This document shows, in pieces, positions 23,417 through 32,096 of a stretch of DNA of 64,000 bases. The DNA is from Streptomyces sp. CB03234. Lineage in GTDB: Bacteria > Actinomycetota > Actinomycetes > Streptomycetales > Streptomycetaceae. Position 1 is the first letter of the stretch, and each line of letters opens with the position of its first letter. The stretch lies in contig NZ_LIYH01000008.1 in assembly GCF_001905885.1 (NCBI RefSeq), positions 346,413 through 410,412 of the forward strand. The letters are read 5' to 3'. The translations under genes and the position numbers were made by a program. The notes below the pieces were generated by a model. The model did not search any database. It saw nothing but the letters and a program-made list of their open reading frames with translations, and had not been told where the DNA came from.

Positions 23417-24703
23417 GTGGACCACTTCTCTGCGCCGTCGCGGCGGCTTGCCCCCGCGGCGCTCGCCGGTCGGCTCGCCGTGATCACCGCGACCGCCGTC
23501 CGCCACGCCGCGGGCGGCCTGTTCGACTCGCTGCGAGCCGGCCGCGGCGGGCGGTCCGACGCCGTCAACGGCCGGGCCGTACGGCTCCTCAGCGACCTCG
23601 GGCCTACGTTCGTCAAGGGCGGGCAGCTGCTCAGCACCCGCACCGATCTGCTGCCGCCCCGGGTGTGCGGCGCCCTCGGGCGGCTGCACGACCGGGTGGC
23701 GCCGATGACGGCGGCGGAGACGTCGCGGGCGCTGGCGGAGGCCTATCCGCCAGGCCGGGACTGGCCGTTCACGGCGTTCGAGCGCAGGGCCACCGCCAGC
23801 GGCAGCATCGCCTGTGTGCACCGGGCACGCCTCGCGGACGGCCGTACGGTGGCGGTGAAGCTGCGCCGCCCCGGCATCCGGCGGCACATGTACGCGGACG
23901 TCGCCCTGCTGCGGGCCGGGGCCCGGGTGGTGCAGCAGCTGCCGCCGCTGCGCCGGGTGCCCGCGCGGCGGATGGTGGAGGAGGTGGGCGGGGCCGTGCT
24001 GGCCCAGCTGGACCTGGAGCAGGAGGCCAGGGCACTGGCGAAGCTGCGCGCCAACCTGTCCGCCCTGCCCGGCTTCCGGTTGCCGGCCCCGGTGCCGGAG
24101 GCCTCCGGGCCGGGGGCGCTGGTGATGGAGTTCATGGAGCCACTGCACCGTTTCGAGGCGTCGGGGATGGACCGTGAGGCACGCCGGCAGATCGTGCGGC
24201 AGGTGCTGCAGGGTGTGTACCGGATGCTGTTCATCGACGGTCTGGTGCACTGCGACATGCACCCCGGGAACCTGTATCTGGACCCGGACGGCGCGGTGGT
24301 GCTGCTGGACGCGGGGTTCGTCATCCAGCTGGCGCCCGACGTGCGGAAGCTGTTCGCACAGTTCTTCATGAACATGTCCCTGGGGCGGGGCGCGGACTGC
24401 GCCGAGGTGGTGCTGCGCAGTGCGGAGCACATACCGGACGAGTGCGACCTGACCGCGTTCAAGGCCGGTGTCGAGGAGCTGGTCGCGGCCACGACGGGGC
24501 GTACGGCGGGGCAGTTCCGCCTCGCGCCGTTCGCGACGCGGCTGTTCGACCTCCAGCGGCGGTCGGGGGTCGCGGCGGCGCCGGCGTTCGTGTTCCCGCT
24601 GCTGTCGCTGCTGGTCCTGGAAGGGATGATCAACGACTTCGACGTGGACGTCGACTTCCAGGGTGAGGCCATTCCCACGCTCCTCACGGCGCTGAACCGG
24701 TGA
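23417..24703 (+). CDS. UbiB/ABC1 (AarF)-family atypical kinase-like protein
   Basis: The product is 428 aa. LGPTFVKGGQLLSTR is the family's KxGQ motif. RATASGSIACVHRA replaces the usual glycine-rich loop, with AVKLRRPG supplying the ATP lysine. HCDMHPGNLYL is the catalytic-loop HxDxHPGN motif, followed by LLDAGF in the place of DFG. The C-terminus has hydrophobic segments. UbiB proteins are membrane-linked ATPases that help extract or present lipophilic intermediates such as isoprenoid quinones. The GTG start has GGAAGGAA upstream. Its stop overlaps the start of the stand-alone KR gene. A second copy lies at 54.6 kb. The role in an enediyne cluster is not known to me; chaperoning a greasy polyene is a reasonable guess. 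Confidence 0.88.
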   Translation: MDHFSAPSRRLAPAALAGRLAVITATAVRHAAGGLFDSLRAGRGGRSDAVNGRAVRLLSDLGPTFVKGGQLLSTRTDLLPPRVCGALGRLHDRVAPMTAAETSRALAEAYPPGRDWPFTAFERRATASGSIACVHRARLADGRTVAVKLRRPGIRRHMYADVALLRAGARVVQQLPPLRRVPARRMVEEVGGAVLAQLDLEQEARALAKLRANLSALPGFRLPAPVPEASGPGALVMEFMEPLHRFEASGMDREARRQIVRQVLQGVYRMLFIDGLVHCDMHPGNLYLDPDGAVVLLDAGFVIQLAPDVRKLFAQFFMNMSLGRGADCAEVVLRSAEHIPDECDLTAFKAGVEELVAATTGRTAGQFRLAPFATRLFDLQRRSGVAAAPAFVFPLLSLLVLEGMINDFDVDVDFQGEAIPTLLTALNR

Positions 24704-26073
24704 GCGGCGAGGCAGTCGGGGGCGGCGGCCGGGTACGGGCGTTCCGGGCGGTCCCGGAGCCGGTCCCCGATGTCGCCCCGGGGACGGGCGGCGGGGTGCG
24801 CGACTGGACAGTGCTCGGGGCGGAGGACGGCCCGGTGGCGGACGCGTTGCGCCGGGCGTCCCGGCCGGGCGGGGCGCCGGGGGTGGCGGTGGTGCTGGGC
24901 GAGCGGTACCGCGACGCGTACGACGCGGTGCTGCTCGACGCGGTCGCACGCGCCGAGGCGGGGGCGGGGCGGGTGGTGCTGCTGCACCGGGGGGCCGGCG
25001 GGGCGAGTCTGCTGCGGGCGGCGGCGCGGGAGTCCGCGGGGCGGCTGCGAGTCGCGTCGGCGGAGCTTCCGGCCGACCGCAGTGCGCCATGGCCGGCGGG
25101 ATGGGACGCCGGGAGGCTCGCCGGGGTGGCTGACGCGGTGGGGGGCGAGCTGCGGGTGGCGGGCAGGACGGGGGTGCCGGCGGCCGGTGCCGTGGCGCGA
25201 CTCGGGTGGCAGCCCGCCGCGCTGACGTCCCGCGTGCAGTCCCGCGAGGGGCCCCCGTCGCGGGACGGCACCGACGCGTGCCAAGGCGCCGGCCCGCCTG
25301 GAGGCACCGGGCCGTGCGGGGGAACCGCGATGCCGTGCGGGGGAACCGCGATCGTGACGGGCGGGCTCGGGGGGCTCGGGTTGCGGGTGGCGAGTGTGCT
25401 GGCGGTGGTGCACGGGATGCGACCCGTGCTGCTGGACGTCTCGGCGCCGGAGGAGCTGGCCGGGCGCGACGCCGGCGTATGGCGGCGGCTGCGGGACCAG
25501 AGCGGGGTCATGGCGCTGCGCGTCGACCTCACCGACGCCGGTGCGACCGACGCCGCGCTGCGGCGGGTGCCGGGCCCGGTGCGCGCCGTGGTGCACTGCG
25601 CGGGGCTCGTCGCGGGCGGTCCGGTCGCCCGTACCCGGGCCGATGACCTGCGGGAGCTGCGGGACGCGAAGGTGGGCACCCTGCGGCACGTACTGGCGGG
25701 CATCGACGCCGAGGAGCTGCGGCACCTGGTGGTGTTCGGCTCGGTCACCGCGCGGGCGCCGCACCGGAACATGGGCGGGTACGCCCTCGCCAACGAGGTG
25801 TTGCGGCGCGAGACCCTGCGGTGGGCGCCGCACCTGCCGTACGCGGCGACCGTGGTCGCGGAGTGGTCGTTGTGGAGCGGGGCCGGGCAGGCCCATGCCA
25901 TGGGGGCGGTGGCGCAGGCGCGGCGCATGGGGATGGTGCCGGTGGCGCTGCGGCCCGGGATGGCCGCGCTGTCCCGGCTCCTCGCCCGGCCGGCCGGACC
26001 GGGCAACGCCGACGCGCTGGTGCTCGTCGGGGCCGGCGACCCCCTGTTCCCGCCCGCCGCGGTGCGGACCTGA
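24700..26073 (+). CDS. stand-alone PKS-type ketoreductase resembling the PksE KR
   Basis: The product is 457 aa. Residues 205-455 form a ketoreductase with cofactor motif TGGLGGLGLRV, VVHCAGLV, and active-site FGSVTARAP and YALANEVLR (Ser, Tyr and Asn all present). The segment VVAEWSLWSGAGQAHAMGAV corresponds closely to NVEWSQWSGAGMAHRLGAVE in PksE, so this is a relative of the enediyne PKS KR. The N-terminal 200 residues look like the structural half of a PKS KR but are Gly/Ala-rich and diverged. The GTG start overlaps the UbiB stop (GTGA). It could reduce a carbonyl on the cyclised polyketide, for example during aromatic ring formation. Confidence 0.82.
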   Translation: MSGEAVGGGGRVRAFRAVPEPVPDVAPGTGGGVRDWTVLGAEDGPVADALRRASRPGGAPGVAVVLGERYRDAYDAVLLDAVARAEAGAGRVVLLHRGAGGASLLRAAARESAGRLRVASAELPADRSAPWPAGWDAGRLAGVADAVGGELRVAGRTGVPAAGAVARLGWQPAALTSRVQSREGPPSRDGTDACQGAGPPGGTGPCGGTAMPCGGTAIVTGGLGGLGLRVASVLAVVHGMRPVLLDVSAPEELAGRDAGVWRRLRDQSGVMALRVDLTDAGATDAALRRVPGPVRAVVHCAGLVAGGPVARTRADDLRELRDAKVGTLRHVLAGIDAEELRHLVVFGSVTARAPHRNMGGYALANEVLRRETLRWAPHLPYAATVVAEWSLWSGAGQAHAMGAVAQARRMGMVPVALRPGMAALSRLLARPAGPGNADALVLVGAGDPLFPPAAVRT

Positions 26074-26082
26074 CGCCTTGCC

Positions 26083-26097
26083 AACTTGAGAGAAGGC
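26083..26097 (+). promoter_or_regulatory. shared upstream element AAC(T/C)TGAGAGAAGGC, copy 1
   Basis: This 15-mer ends 64 nt before the ATG of the HEAT/calcium-loop gene. A 14-of-15 match occurs at 44611-44625, ending 67 nt before the methyltransferase ATG on the same strand. It is a possible activator site; no start codon follows closely enough for it to be a ribosome binding site. Confidence 0.35.
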
Positions 26098-26161
26098 ACA
26101 CCAGCAAAACTCACTTAACTTACAGATAGCGATGTGCCCTCAAGGGAAGGAAGCGCAGAAC

Positions 26162-27484
26162 ATGGCTATCGACTTGTGCAACAAGTCCCCGGCCGCTCTC
26201 GCCGACGGCAAAGCGGGCGCCTGGGCGGACGCGGCGGCGGACCCCGTCCTGCTGGAGGACCTGGGTACGGAGCAGCGGGACGCGCTGAACTTCGCGTACC
26301 GCACCACCCTCAGCAACGTCGACCCGCGCTTCGTCGCCGGTGACCCCGCGGCCTGGGCCAGCGACTTCGGCTACGCCCTGGACCGGGTGGCCATCCGGCT
26401 GGACAACCGCAGCAACGACGAGCTGCGCGACCAGGCGCTGAACCACCCCGACCCGGCGATGCGCGAGCAGGCGCTCTTCGAGTACGCGGACCGGGACCAC
26501 GGCGACGCGATCGAGCTGCTGGCCGAGGCCATCCGCAACGACCGCGACCGCCAGGTGCGCTGGGACGCGCTGTGGGCCGTGGAGAAGCTGGGCGGCCCGG
26601 AGGCCGTGGCGACGCTCCAGACGTTCCTCAAGGACTCCGACCCGGAGATCGCCGAGTGGTCCAAGCTGTTCATCAGCGAGCTGCAGACCGGTGACCCGGC
26701 CTTCGACGGGCGGGCCGGCAGGTTCACGCCGGGCCGCACCTTCGACGAGACGATCTTCCTGCTGATCCACTGCGACCTCTACGTGCGGCTGGACGACTCC
26801 AACCAGCACTGGGGCAAGATCTCGCTGGCCCCGCAGGGCCTGGCGCGGATCTACGGCCAGGCGCACGCCTGCCCGAACGTCGCGACCCGCGAGAAGCAGC
26901 TCGTCATCGCGAAGACCATCGAGGGCCTGCACGCCGACGGCTCCCCGCACGTGGACAACTACCTGTTCCGTGGCTTCACGGACCGTACCCGCCGGGACCG
27001 GGGCAACTTCTTCTTCGAGTCGCTCGTGCCCCGGCCGTTCTTCAAGTCGGGCCGTGCCGACGACCCGTCGGCGGGCGTCCGCGAGGCCAACATCGGCTTC
27101 GCCCGCTACGGCACCTGGCACCTGGAGCCGCAGTTCAAGGTCCACGACGAGTGGGCGATCCGGTACGTCCGCGGCCGCTTCCAGGGCTGGGGCCACGTCA
27201 ACCTCGCCCGGATCGCGGGCCAGCCCCTGGAGCAGATCCTCACCCCCGGCAACGGCGTCCTGTCGACCCTGCACGACCCCGAGGTCGGCCCGATGACCAA
27301 CGCGTTCATCCTCGGCACGTTCAAGGGCAAGCTGAACGACTGGGACGGCGACGGCGTCATCGACCTGAACTCGCGCGACGTGTACTCGACCGTCGACGGC
27401 GAGATCGACACCGACCAGGACGGCATTCCCGACCAGCCGGGGCTTACCTGCTGCGACTGGACCACGCAGCAGCGACTGCCCTGA
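26162..27484 (+). CDS. unknown protein with HEAT-like repeats and C-terminal calcium-binding loops
   Basis: The product is 440 aa and the family is not recognised. Residues 85-175 show alpha-repeat spacing (DQALNHPDPAMREQALFEYA, VRWDALWAVEKLGGPEAV) typical of HEAT/PBS-lyase repeats. The middle contains aromatic-rich strands. Near the C-terminus are two Asp-rich loops, DWDGDGVIDLN and DTDQDGIPDQPG, of the thrombospondin-3/dockerin calcium-binding type; the end is GLTCCDWTTQQRLP. The start at 26162 follows AAGGGAAGGAAG. No signal peptide is seen. It is followed 27 nt later by another unknown gene, which probably works with it. Calcium loops in a cytoplasmic protein are odd; a scaffold or enzyme of the pathway is possible. 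Confidence 0.75.
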   Translation: MAIDLCNKSPAALADGKAGAWADAAADPVLLEDLGTEQRDALNFAYRTTLSNVDPRFVAGDPAAWASDFGYALDRVAIRLDNRSNDELRDQALNHPDPAMREQALFEYADRDHGDAIELLAEAIRNDRDRQVRWDALWAVEKLGGPEAVATLQTFLKDSDPEIAEWSKLFISELQTGDPAFDGRAGRFTPGRTFDETIFLLIHCDLYVRLDDSNQHWGKISLAPQGLARIYGQAHACPNVATREKQLVIAKTIEGLHADGSPHVDNYLFRGFTDRTRRDRGNFFFESLVPRPFFKSGRADDPSAGVREANIGFARYGTWHLEPQFKVHDEWAIRYVRGRFQGWGHVNLARIAGQPLEQILTPGNGVLSTLHDPEVGPMTNAFILGTFKGKLNDWDGDGVIDLNSRDVYSTVDGEIDTDQDGIPDQPGLTCCDWTTQQRLP

Positions 27485-27511
27485 CATCCCCGATCCACCG
27501 AAAGGAGAGAG

Positions 27512-28162
27512 ATGTCCACCGAGACACAGCAGCCGTCCGTGGTCTTCGGCCGCCCGGTCACCACCGACGGCGTGCCCAACCGCTACTCCGGCACCGACGT
27601 GACGCCCTGGACGCCGCCCGTTCCGGGCATCGACAACCTCGGCATCACCTCGGTCGACACCTTCGCCGTGCCCGGCGTCGGTGAGTACACCGTGTCGTTC
27701 AGCGGCTTCGTGCGCGTGGTGCGCTCCGAGCCGACGTCCGAGGAGTGGTCGAACGCCGAGGTGTACACCAACCTCATCGAGATGAAGATGGAGGGCTCCT
27801 GCGAGGAGCTCGGCCCCATCACGGTCACACTCAACCCGGACTGCCTGTCCGCCGGGCAGATCCGCACCCCGTTCGACCCGTACGCGGGTGAGGGCCCGGC
27901 CGCCAAGGCGTGCCGTATGGCCGTGGGCGCCATCTTCGACATGCCCAAGCTGGGGCTGAAGCTGGTCAACAAGGAGCCGATCATCCTCACGATCGACGAC
28001 GTGCGCCAGATTCCGCCGGCCGGCTCGCCCGGCAAGGGCCAGATCTACCGGATGCTGCCGCTGCACGACATCAAACGCCAGGAGGACTCGCCGATCGCCT
28101 ATGTGACGAGCCTGCGCTTCACCATGGGCGGCTACCTGCCCAAGGAGCAGTTCGGCGCGTAG
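27512..28162 (+). CDS. unknown protein, partner of the HEAT/calcium-loop protein
   Basis: The product is 216 aa and no family is recognised with confidence. It is beta-rich, with GVGEYTVSFSGFVRVVRSE, a pair of Cys (GSCEELG, NPDCLS) and a hydrophobic core. AAAGGAGAGAG lies directly before the ATG. No signal peptide, membrane helix or enzyme motif is obvious. It begins 27 nt after the stop of the HEAT/calcium-loop gene, so the pair is probably one operon. It may be a small beta-barrel binding protein or a subunit of its neighbour. That these two genes lie inside the enediyne cluster between the KR and methyltransferase genes is the main clue to their role. Confidence 0.72.
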   Translation: MSTETQQPSVVFGRPVTTDGVPNRYSGTDVTPWTPPVPGIDNLGITSVDTFAVPGVGEYTVSFSGFVRVVRSEPTSEEWSNAEVYTNLIEMKMEGSCEELGPITVTLNPDCLSAGQIRTPFDPYAGEGPAAKACRMAVGAIFDMPKLGLKLVNKEPIILTIDDVRQIPPAGSPGKGQIYRMLPLHDIKRQEDSPIAYVTSLRFTMGGYLPKEQFGA

Positions 28163-28206
28163 GAACGGCGGTGGCCGGCGGGGACGACACCCCGCCGGCC
28201 GCTTTC

Positions 28207-28295
28207 TCGTACGCCCCGGAGTCCCGCACGCCCGGTGTCCCGTACTCCGGGTGTCCCGTAGCTCCGGTGTCCCGTACCTCCGGTGTCCCGTATGC
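28207..28295 (+). repeat. 16-17-bp tandem repeat upstream of the START-methyltransferase gene
   Basis: Four to five imperfect copies of a CCGGTGTCCCGTACT-like unit fill most of the gap between two rightward genes. The last copy ends about 20 nt before the ATG at 28316. It could be a slippage array, a protein-binding array or an mRNA structure element affecting translation. Confidence 0.7.
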
Positions 28296-28315
28296 CCCAG
28301 ACGAGGAAGGTGCCC

Positions 28316-30529
28316 ATGACAGCCGAACCCCCGCGCCCGCACCCGCCTTTCGCCCCGGCGACCGGTCTCGGCCGTGCCGCCGCGGCCTTCCCACCCCTCC
28401 AGGGCAGCGCCGTACCCGTGGCGCAGGAGCGGTGGGAGCGGCTGGTCAGCACCGTCACCGTGCCGGAGTCCCCCGGCGAGGTGTGGGCCGCGCTCACCGA
28501 TCCCGAACGCGTCGCGCAGTGGCTCGCGGTGTGCCGCGGCGCCTGGGCCGTGGCGGGGCGCGAGTCGATGCTGGACTTCGAGGACGGCGAGTTCTTCTGG
28601 TGCCGCACCCTCGCCGCCGTACCGCCGCGGGCGCACACGTCCGGCAGGCTGCGGCTGCTGTGGCGGTGGGTGGGGGTCGGGCCGGCCACGGCGGTGACGT
28701 GGACCATCGCCCCGGCCGGCCCCATGAGCGGGACGGGCGGTTGCACGGTGACCGTCGTCGAGGAGGCCGAGAACCCACCGTCGGACTGGCGGTCGTGGAA
28801 CGGCATGGGCTGGCCGGGCATCCTCGACCAGCTCGCCGCGCACCTGCGGACCGGGACCGGCTGGCGGTGGCCGTGGCGGCGGGTCGGGCCGTACCTCCAG
28901 ATACCGCTGCCCGTGTCGCCGTACCGGGCGTGGCAGGAGCTGACCGGCCCGGGCGGGGTGCAGCACTGGCTGCAGCGCTCGACCGGGTCGCTGGCGCCGG
29001 ACGAGGAACTGACACTCGTCATGGGCGACGCCAGCGGGACGGTACGGATGCGGGTGACACGGATGGTGGACGCCGCGCAGGAGTTCCCCTCGTACATGCC
29101 GTACCTGGAGTTCGAGCTGCGGCGACCGTCGTGGACGGCGGCGCTGGGCGGACGGCTGTGGATCGAACCGGCGGGGCTGGAGGGGTCGTTGCTCCAGGTC
29201 TGCCACTTCGGGTGGGAGAACCTCGACATCGCGGACCCGGTGACCGAGCGGAAGCTGCTCACGGGCTACTGGACGGCGGCCGCGGGCCGCGCCCACACGC
29301 TGTTCCTGCCGCAGGGCGCGCCGGCCGGGCCGCACGGGTGGTCGGTGAGCGCCGCGGCCGCCCACCCGGGGTCCGTGCCGGGAATGCCCGGCGGGGCCAT
29401 GGCCGCGATGGCCGGCGGGGCGGTGCCCGGGATGCCGCCGGGGACCGATCCGGTGGAGGTACGGGAATTCCTGGAGCGGGCCGTCGGTGACCTCGGCGCG
29501 GCCATGGCGGGCGTGCTGTGCGCCCTCGGGGTACGGCTGGGACTGTTCACCGCGCTGGCCGGGGGCGGCCCGGCGACGCCCGCCGAACTCGCGGAGCGCT
29601 CCGGCCTGTCGGAGCGGTACGTCACCGAGTGGCTGCGCGGCCTGGCCGCCGCCGGGTACGTGGAGCACGACCCGGACGACGGCCGGTTCACGCTGCCCGC
29701 GGCGCACGCGGCGGTGCTCGCGTTCGAGGGGTCGCCGTTCCACATGGCGCCGGGGTACGAGCTGCTGCCGCCGCTCGCGGCCGCCGTCGACGAGGTGGCC
29801 GACGTCTTCCGTACCGGTGAGGGCGTCGCGCGGTCCGCGTACGCCGACGGGCTGTTCACGGCGATGGAGCGGATGAGCGCGACCTGGCTGGACGGGCTGC
29901 TGACCGACCACTGGATCCCGGCGGTCGACGGCCTGCTGCCCGCGCTGGAGAAGGGCGGGGCCGTCGCGGACATCGGCTGCGGCGGGGGGCGGGCGCTGCT
30001 GCGGATGGCGCGGGCCTTCGAGAACTGCCGGTTCACCGGGTACGACCTGCACGGCCCGAACGTGCGGCGCGCCCGCGAGGCCGTCGCCGCCGCCGGCCTC
30101 GACGGCCGGGTGACGGTGGAGGAGGCCGACGCGGGCGGCGCGCTCGCGGCCCTCGCGAAGAAGGACGGCGGGCCGGGCGGGCCGCTGGTGCTGGTGACCC
30201 TGTTCGACGTGCTGCACGACGTCGCCGCGCCCGAGGAGCTGCTGCGCACCGTACGGGAGGCGCTGGCGCCGCACGGGACGCTGCTGGTGCTGGAGTCGCT
30301 GTCCGCCGACGACCCCGCGGACAACACCGGGCCGCAGTCCACCGTGCTGTACGCCACGAGCACCCTGTACTGCCTGCCGACCGCGCTCGCCGACGGCGCG
30401 CCCGGCCTCGGCACGCTCGGTCTGCCGCCCGGCCGGATCCGCGACCTGGCCGAAGCGGCCGGCTTCGGCCGGGTCGAGCAGGTGCCGACCGGCAATCCGT
30501 TCACCGCGCTGTACGCGCTGCGTCCCTAG
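28316..30529 (+). CDS. START-START-methyltransferase fusion protein
   Basis: The product is 737 aa. Residues 35-180 and 195-330 are two SRPBCC/START-like domains (VSTVTVPESPGEVWAALTDP and LPVSPYRAWQELTGP). A Met/Gly/Ala-rich linker (about 335-380) leads to a class I methyltransferase with an N-terminal winged-helix dimerisation part (LAERSGLSERYVTEWLRGLA) and SAM motif VADIGCGGGRALL. The methyltransferase half is a paralogue of the 44.7-kb gene, and the START half resembles the 22.3-kb gene, so this protein looks like a fusion of the two. ACGAGGAAGG lies 5 nt before the chosen ATG. The fusion suggests cyclisation and methylation of the same aromatic intermediate, though the methyltransferase part may instead have lost or changed activity. 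Confidence 0.83.
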   Translation: MTAEPPRPHPPFAPATGLGRAAAAFPPLQGSAVPVAQERWERLVSTVTVPESPGEVWAALTDPERVAQWLAVCRGAWAVAGRESMLDFEDGEFFWCRTLAAVPPRAHTSGRLRLLWRWVGVGPATAVTWTIAPAGPMSGTGGCTVTVVEEAENPPSDWRSWNGMGWPGILDQLAAHLRTGTGWRWPWRRVGPYLQIPLPVSPYRAWQELTGPGGVQHWLQRSTGSLAPDEELTLVMGDASGTVRMRVTRMVDAAQEFPSYMPYLEFELRRPSWTAALGGRLWIEPAGLEGSLLQVCHFGWENLDIADPVTERKLLTGYWTAAAGRAHTLFLPQGAPAGPHGWSVSAAAAHPGSVPGMPGGAMAAMAGGAVPGMPPGTDPVEVREFLERAVGDLGAAMAGVLCALGVRLGLFTALAGGGPATPAELAERSGLSERYVTEWLRGLAAAGYVEHDPDDGRFTLPAAHAAVLAFEGSPFHMAPGYELLPPLAAAVDEVADVFRTGEGVARSAYADGLFTAMERMSATWLDGLLTDHWIPAVDGLLPALEKGGAVADIGCGGGRALLRMARAFENCRFTGYDLHGPNVRRAREAVAAAGLDGRVTVEEADAGGALAALAKKDGGPGGPLVLVTLFDVLHDVAAPEELLRTVREALAPHGTLLVLESLSADDPADNTGPQSTVLYATSTLYCLPTALADGAPGLGTLGLPPGRIRDLAEAAGFGRVEQVPTGNPFTALYALRP

Positions 30530-30544
30530 GAGGGCAGGACAGCC

Positions 30545-31579
30545 ATGGCCGACGACGACGCGTTCGTCCACCTGCTGCGGCTCAAGGACACGATGACCCC
30601 GTGGGCGCTGCGGGCCGTGGTGACGCTCGGCGTGCCCGACCTCGTCGCCGAGGGCGAGAAGGACGTCTCCGAACTGGCCCAACGGTCGGGCGCCGTGCCC
30701 GACGCGCTGCGCCGGGTGCTGCGGCTGCTCGCCCGGCGCGGCGTCTTCACGGAGCCGCGCCCCGCCGTGTTCGGGCCGACCGGCCTGTCCCGGCTGCTCC
30801 AGAGCGATCACCCGCGCAGCATGCGCCCGTGGCTCGATCTGGAGGGCCCGGTGGCACGGGGCGACCGGACGTGTGTGCACATCCTGGAGGCACTGCGCAC
30901 CGGCGGCCCGGTCCACGAACGGACGTACGGGCGCCCCGTGTGGGAGGACCTGGCGGCCCGGCCGGCGCTGGGGGCCGCGTTCGACGCGGCGATGGCGCAG
31001 CGCGCCTCCTGGATCGCCGGGGACGTCGCGGCCGGGTTCGACTGGTCGGCGGTCCGGCATGTGATGGACGTCGGCGGCGGTACGGGCGGGGTGCTGGCCG
31101 AGGTACTGCGCGCCCGACCGGGGCTGAAGGGAACGCTGCTGGACCGGGCGCCGACGGTGGCGGCGGGGCGCGAGGCGTGGGGCGCGTCGGAGGCCGGGCA
31201 GCGGTGCACGTTCAGCGGCGGCAGCTTCTTCGACACGCTGCCGTCGGGCGCGGACGCCTGTCTGCTCGTCAACGTGCTGCACGACTGGGCGGACGAGCAC
31301 GCGCTGGCCGTGCTGCGCCGGTGCGCCGAGGCGGTCGGCCCGCGGGGCCGGGTGCTGATCGCGGAGCACCTGGTGGAGGAGGGCGCGGGCGGCCCGGGGG
31401 CGGCGGGGCTCGCCGAGCTGGATCTGGTGATGATGCTGGTGTACGGGGGCCGGGAGCGCCGCCTCGACGAGCTGGCGGATCTGGCCGGGAAGGCGGGGCT
31501 GCGGATCGGTGACGTGTCGATGACGCCGCGGGGCCTGTCGCTGGTGGTGTGCGAGGCGGAGACGTCGGCGGCCGGCTGA
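30545..31579 (+). CDS. SAM-dependent O-methyltransferase
   Basis: The product is 344 aa, the usual length of the plant/actinobacterial small-molecule O-methyltransferase family. A winged-helix N-terminal half (VSELAQRSGAVPDALRRVLR) is followed by VMDVGGGTGGVLAEVLR, the SAM motif, and NVLHDWADEHALAVLRRC, which contains the His-Asp pair used as general base in O-methylation. DLVMMLVYGG is also typical. It starts 15 nt after the fusion gene and has GGAGGG upstream, so the two are co-transcribed. Methylation of a phenol on an anthraquinone-like unit is plausible. A strong hairpin terminator follows. Confidence 0.88.
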   Translation: MADDDAFVHLLRLKDTMTPWALRAVVTLGVPDLVAEGEKDVSELAQRSGAVPDALRRVLRLLARRGVFTEPRPAVFGPTGLSRLLQSDHPRSMRPWLDLEGPVARGDRTCVHILEALRTGGPVHERTYGRPVWEDLAARPALGAAFDAAMAQRASWIAGDVAAGFDWSAVRHVMDVGGGTGGVLAEVLRARPGLKGTLLDRAPTVAAGREAWGASEAGQRCTFSGGSFFDTLPSGADACLLVNVLHDWADEHALAVLRRCAEAVGPRGRVLIAEHLVEEGAGGPGAAGLAELDLVMMLVYGGRERRLDELADLAGKAGLRIGDVSMTPRGLSLVVCEAETSAAG

Positions 31580-31602
31580 CGCCCGCCGGGGCTGCGCGTC
31601 CC

Positions 31603-31635
31603 AACGGCCCGGTGCCCAGAGGGCGCCGGGCCGTT
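31603..31635. terminator. bidirectional hairpin terminator
   Basis: AACGGCCCGG and CCGGGCCGTT form a perfect 10-bp stem, with further possible pairing of the inner bases around a short loop. It lies between the convergent O-methyltransferase and tebC genes and can serve both strands. Confidence 0.8.
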
Positions 31636-31652
31636 CGGCGTGCGGCTCGGGT

Positions 31653-32096
31653 TCAGCGCACGGCGGCGACGGGCTGGTACGGCTCCAGGGCGGCGCGCAG
31701 CTCCAGCGGAACGGGCTCGGGTTCCATGCGGTCGCCGTCGCGCCGCATGCAGGCGATGGTCTGGTGGCCGCGGGCGACCAGCTCCCGGGGGCCGGGGGCG
31801 GCCCGCCAGTACGCGAAGTCCATGGTGACGCGGCTGCCCGCGACGTGTCGGAGCGACATGTGGATGTCGATGTCGTCCAGGGCACGGCACTCGCGCAGGT
31901 ACTCCATGCCGCAGGCCACGGTGACCAGGGCGAGGCCGTCGTCGAGCGCGGCCACGGTCTGCGGGGCGTGCTCGGCGAGAAAGCTCTCGCGGCAGTGGCC
32001 CTGCCACCGTACGTAGTGGGCGAAGTAGACGTTGCCGGTGAGGTTGGTCTCCTCGAACGGCACGCGGTGGCGGTGGACGTAGGCGGGTCGGGTCAT
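31653..32096 (-). CDS. tebC: enediyne thioesterase TEBC/E10 (hotdog fold)
   Basis: The product is 147 aa, matching SgcE10/CalE7/DynE7. It starts with VPFEETNLTGNVYFAHYVRW, the TEBC version of the 4-hydroxybenzoyl-CoA thioesterase start, in which the usual catalytic Asp is Asn, as in this family. The later LRHVAGSRVTMDFAYW follows the same hotdog pattern. The enzyme releases the nascent polyene from the PksE acyl carrier protein. Its ATG overlaps the pksE stop by 4 nt (ATGA), the normal coupling in these cassettes. It is the last gene of the leftward cassette, followed by a strong terminator. Confidence 0.95.
   Translation of the reverse strand: MTRPAYVHRHRVPFEETNLTGNVYFAHYVRWQGHCRESFLAEHAPQTVAALDDGLALVTVACGMEYLRECRALDDIDIHMSLRHVAGSRVTMDFAYWRAAPGPRELVARGHQTIACMRRDGDRMEPEPVPLELRAALEPYQPVAAVR

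Noticed and set aside
26120..31885. 1921-residue open frame on the minus strand
   Set aside because: It lies opposite five well-supported rightward genes and has Arg/His/Gly-rich composition typical of the antisense of high-GC coding DNA; no domain was recognised.
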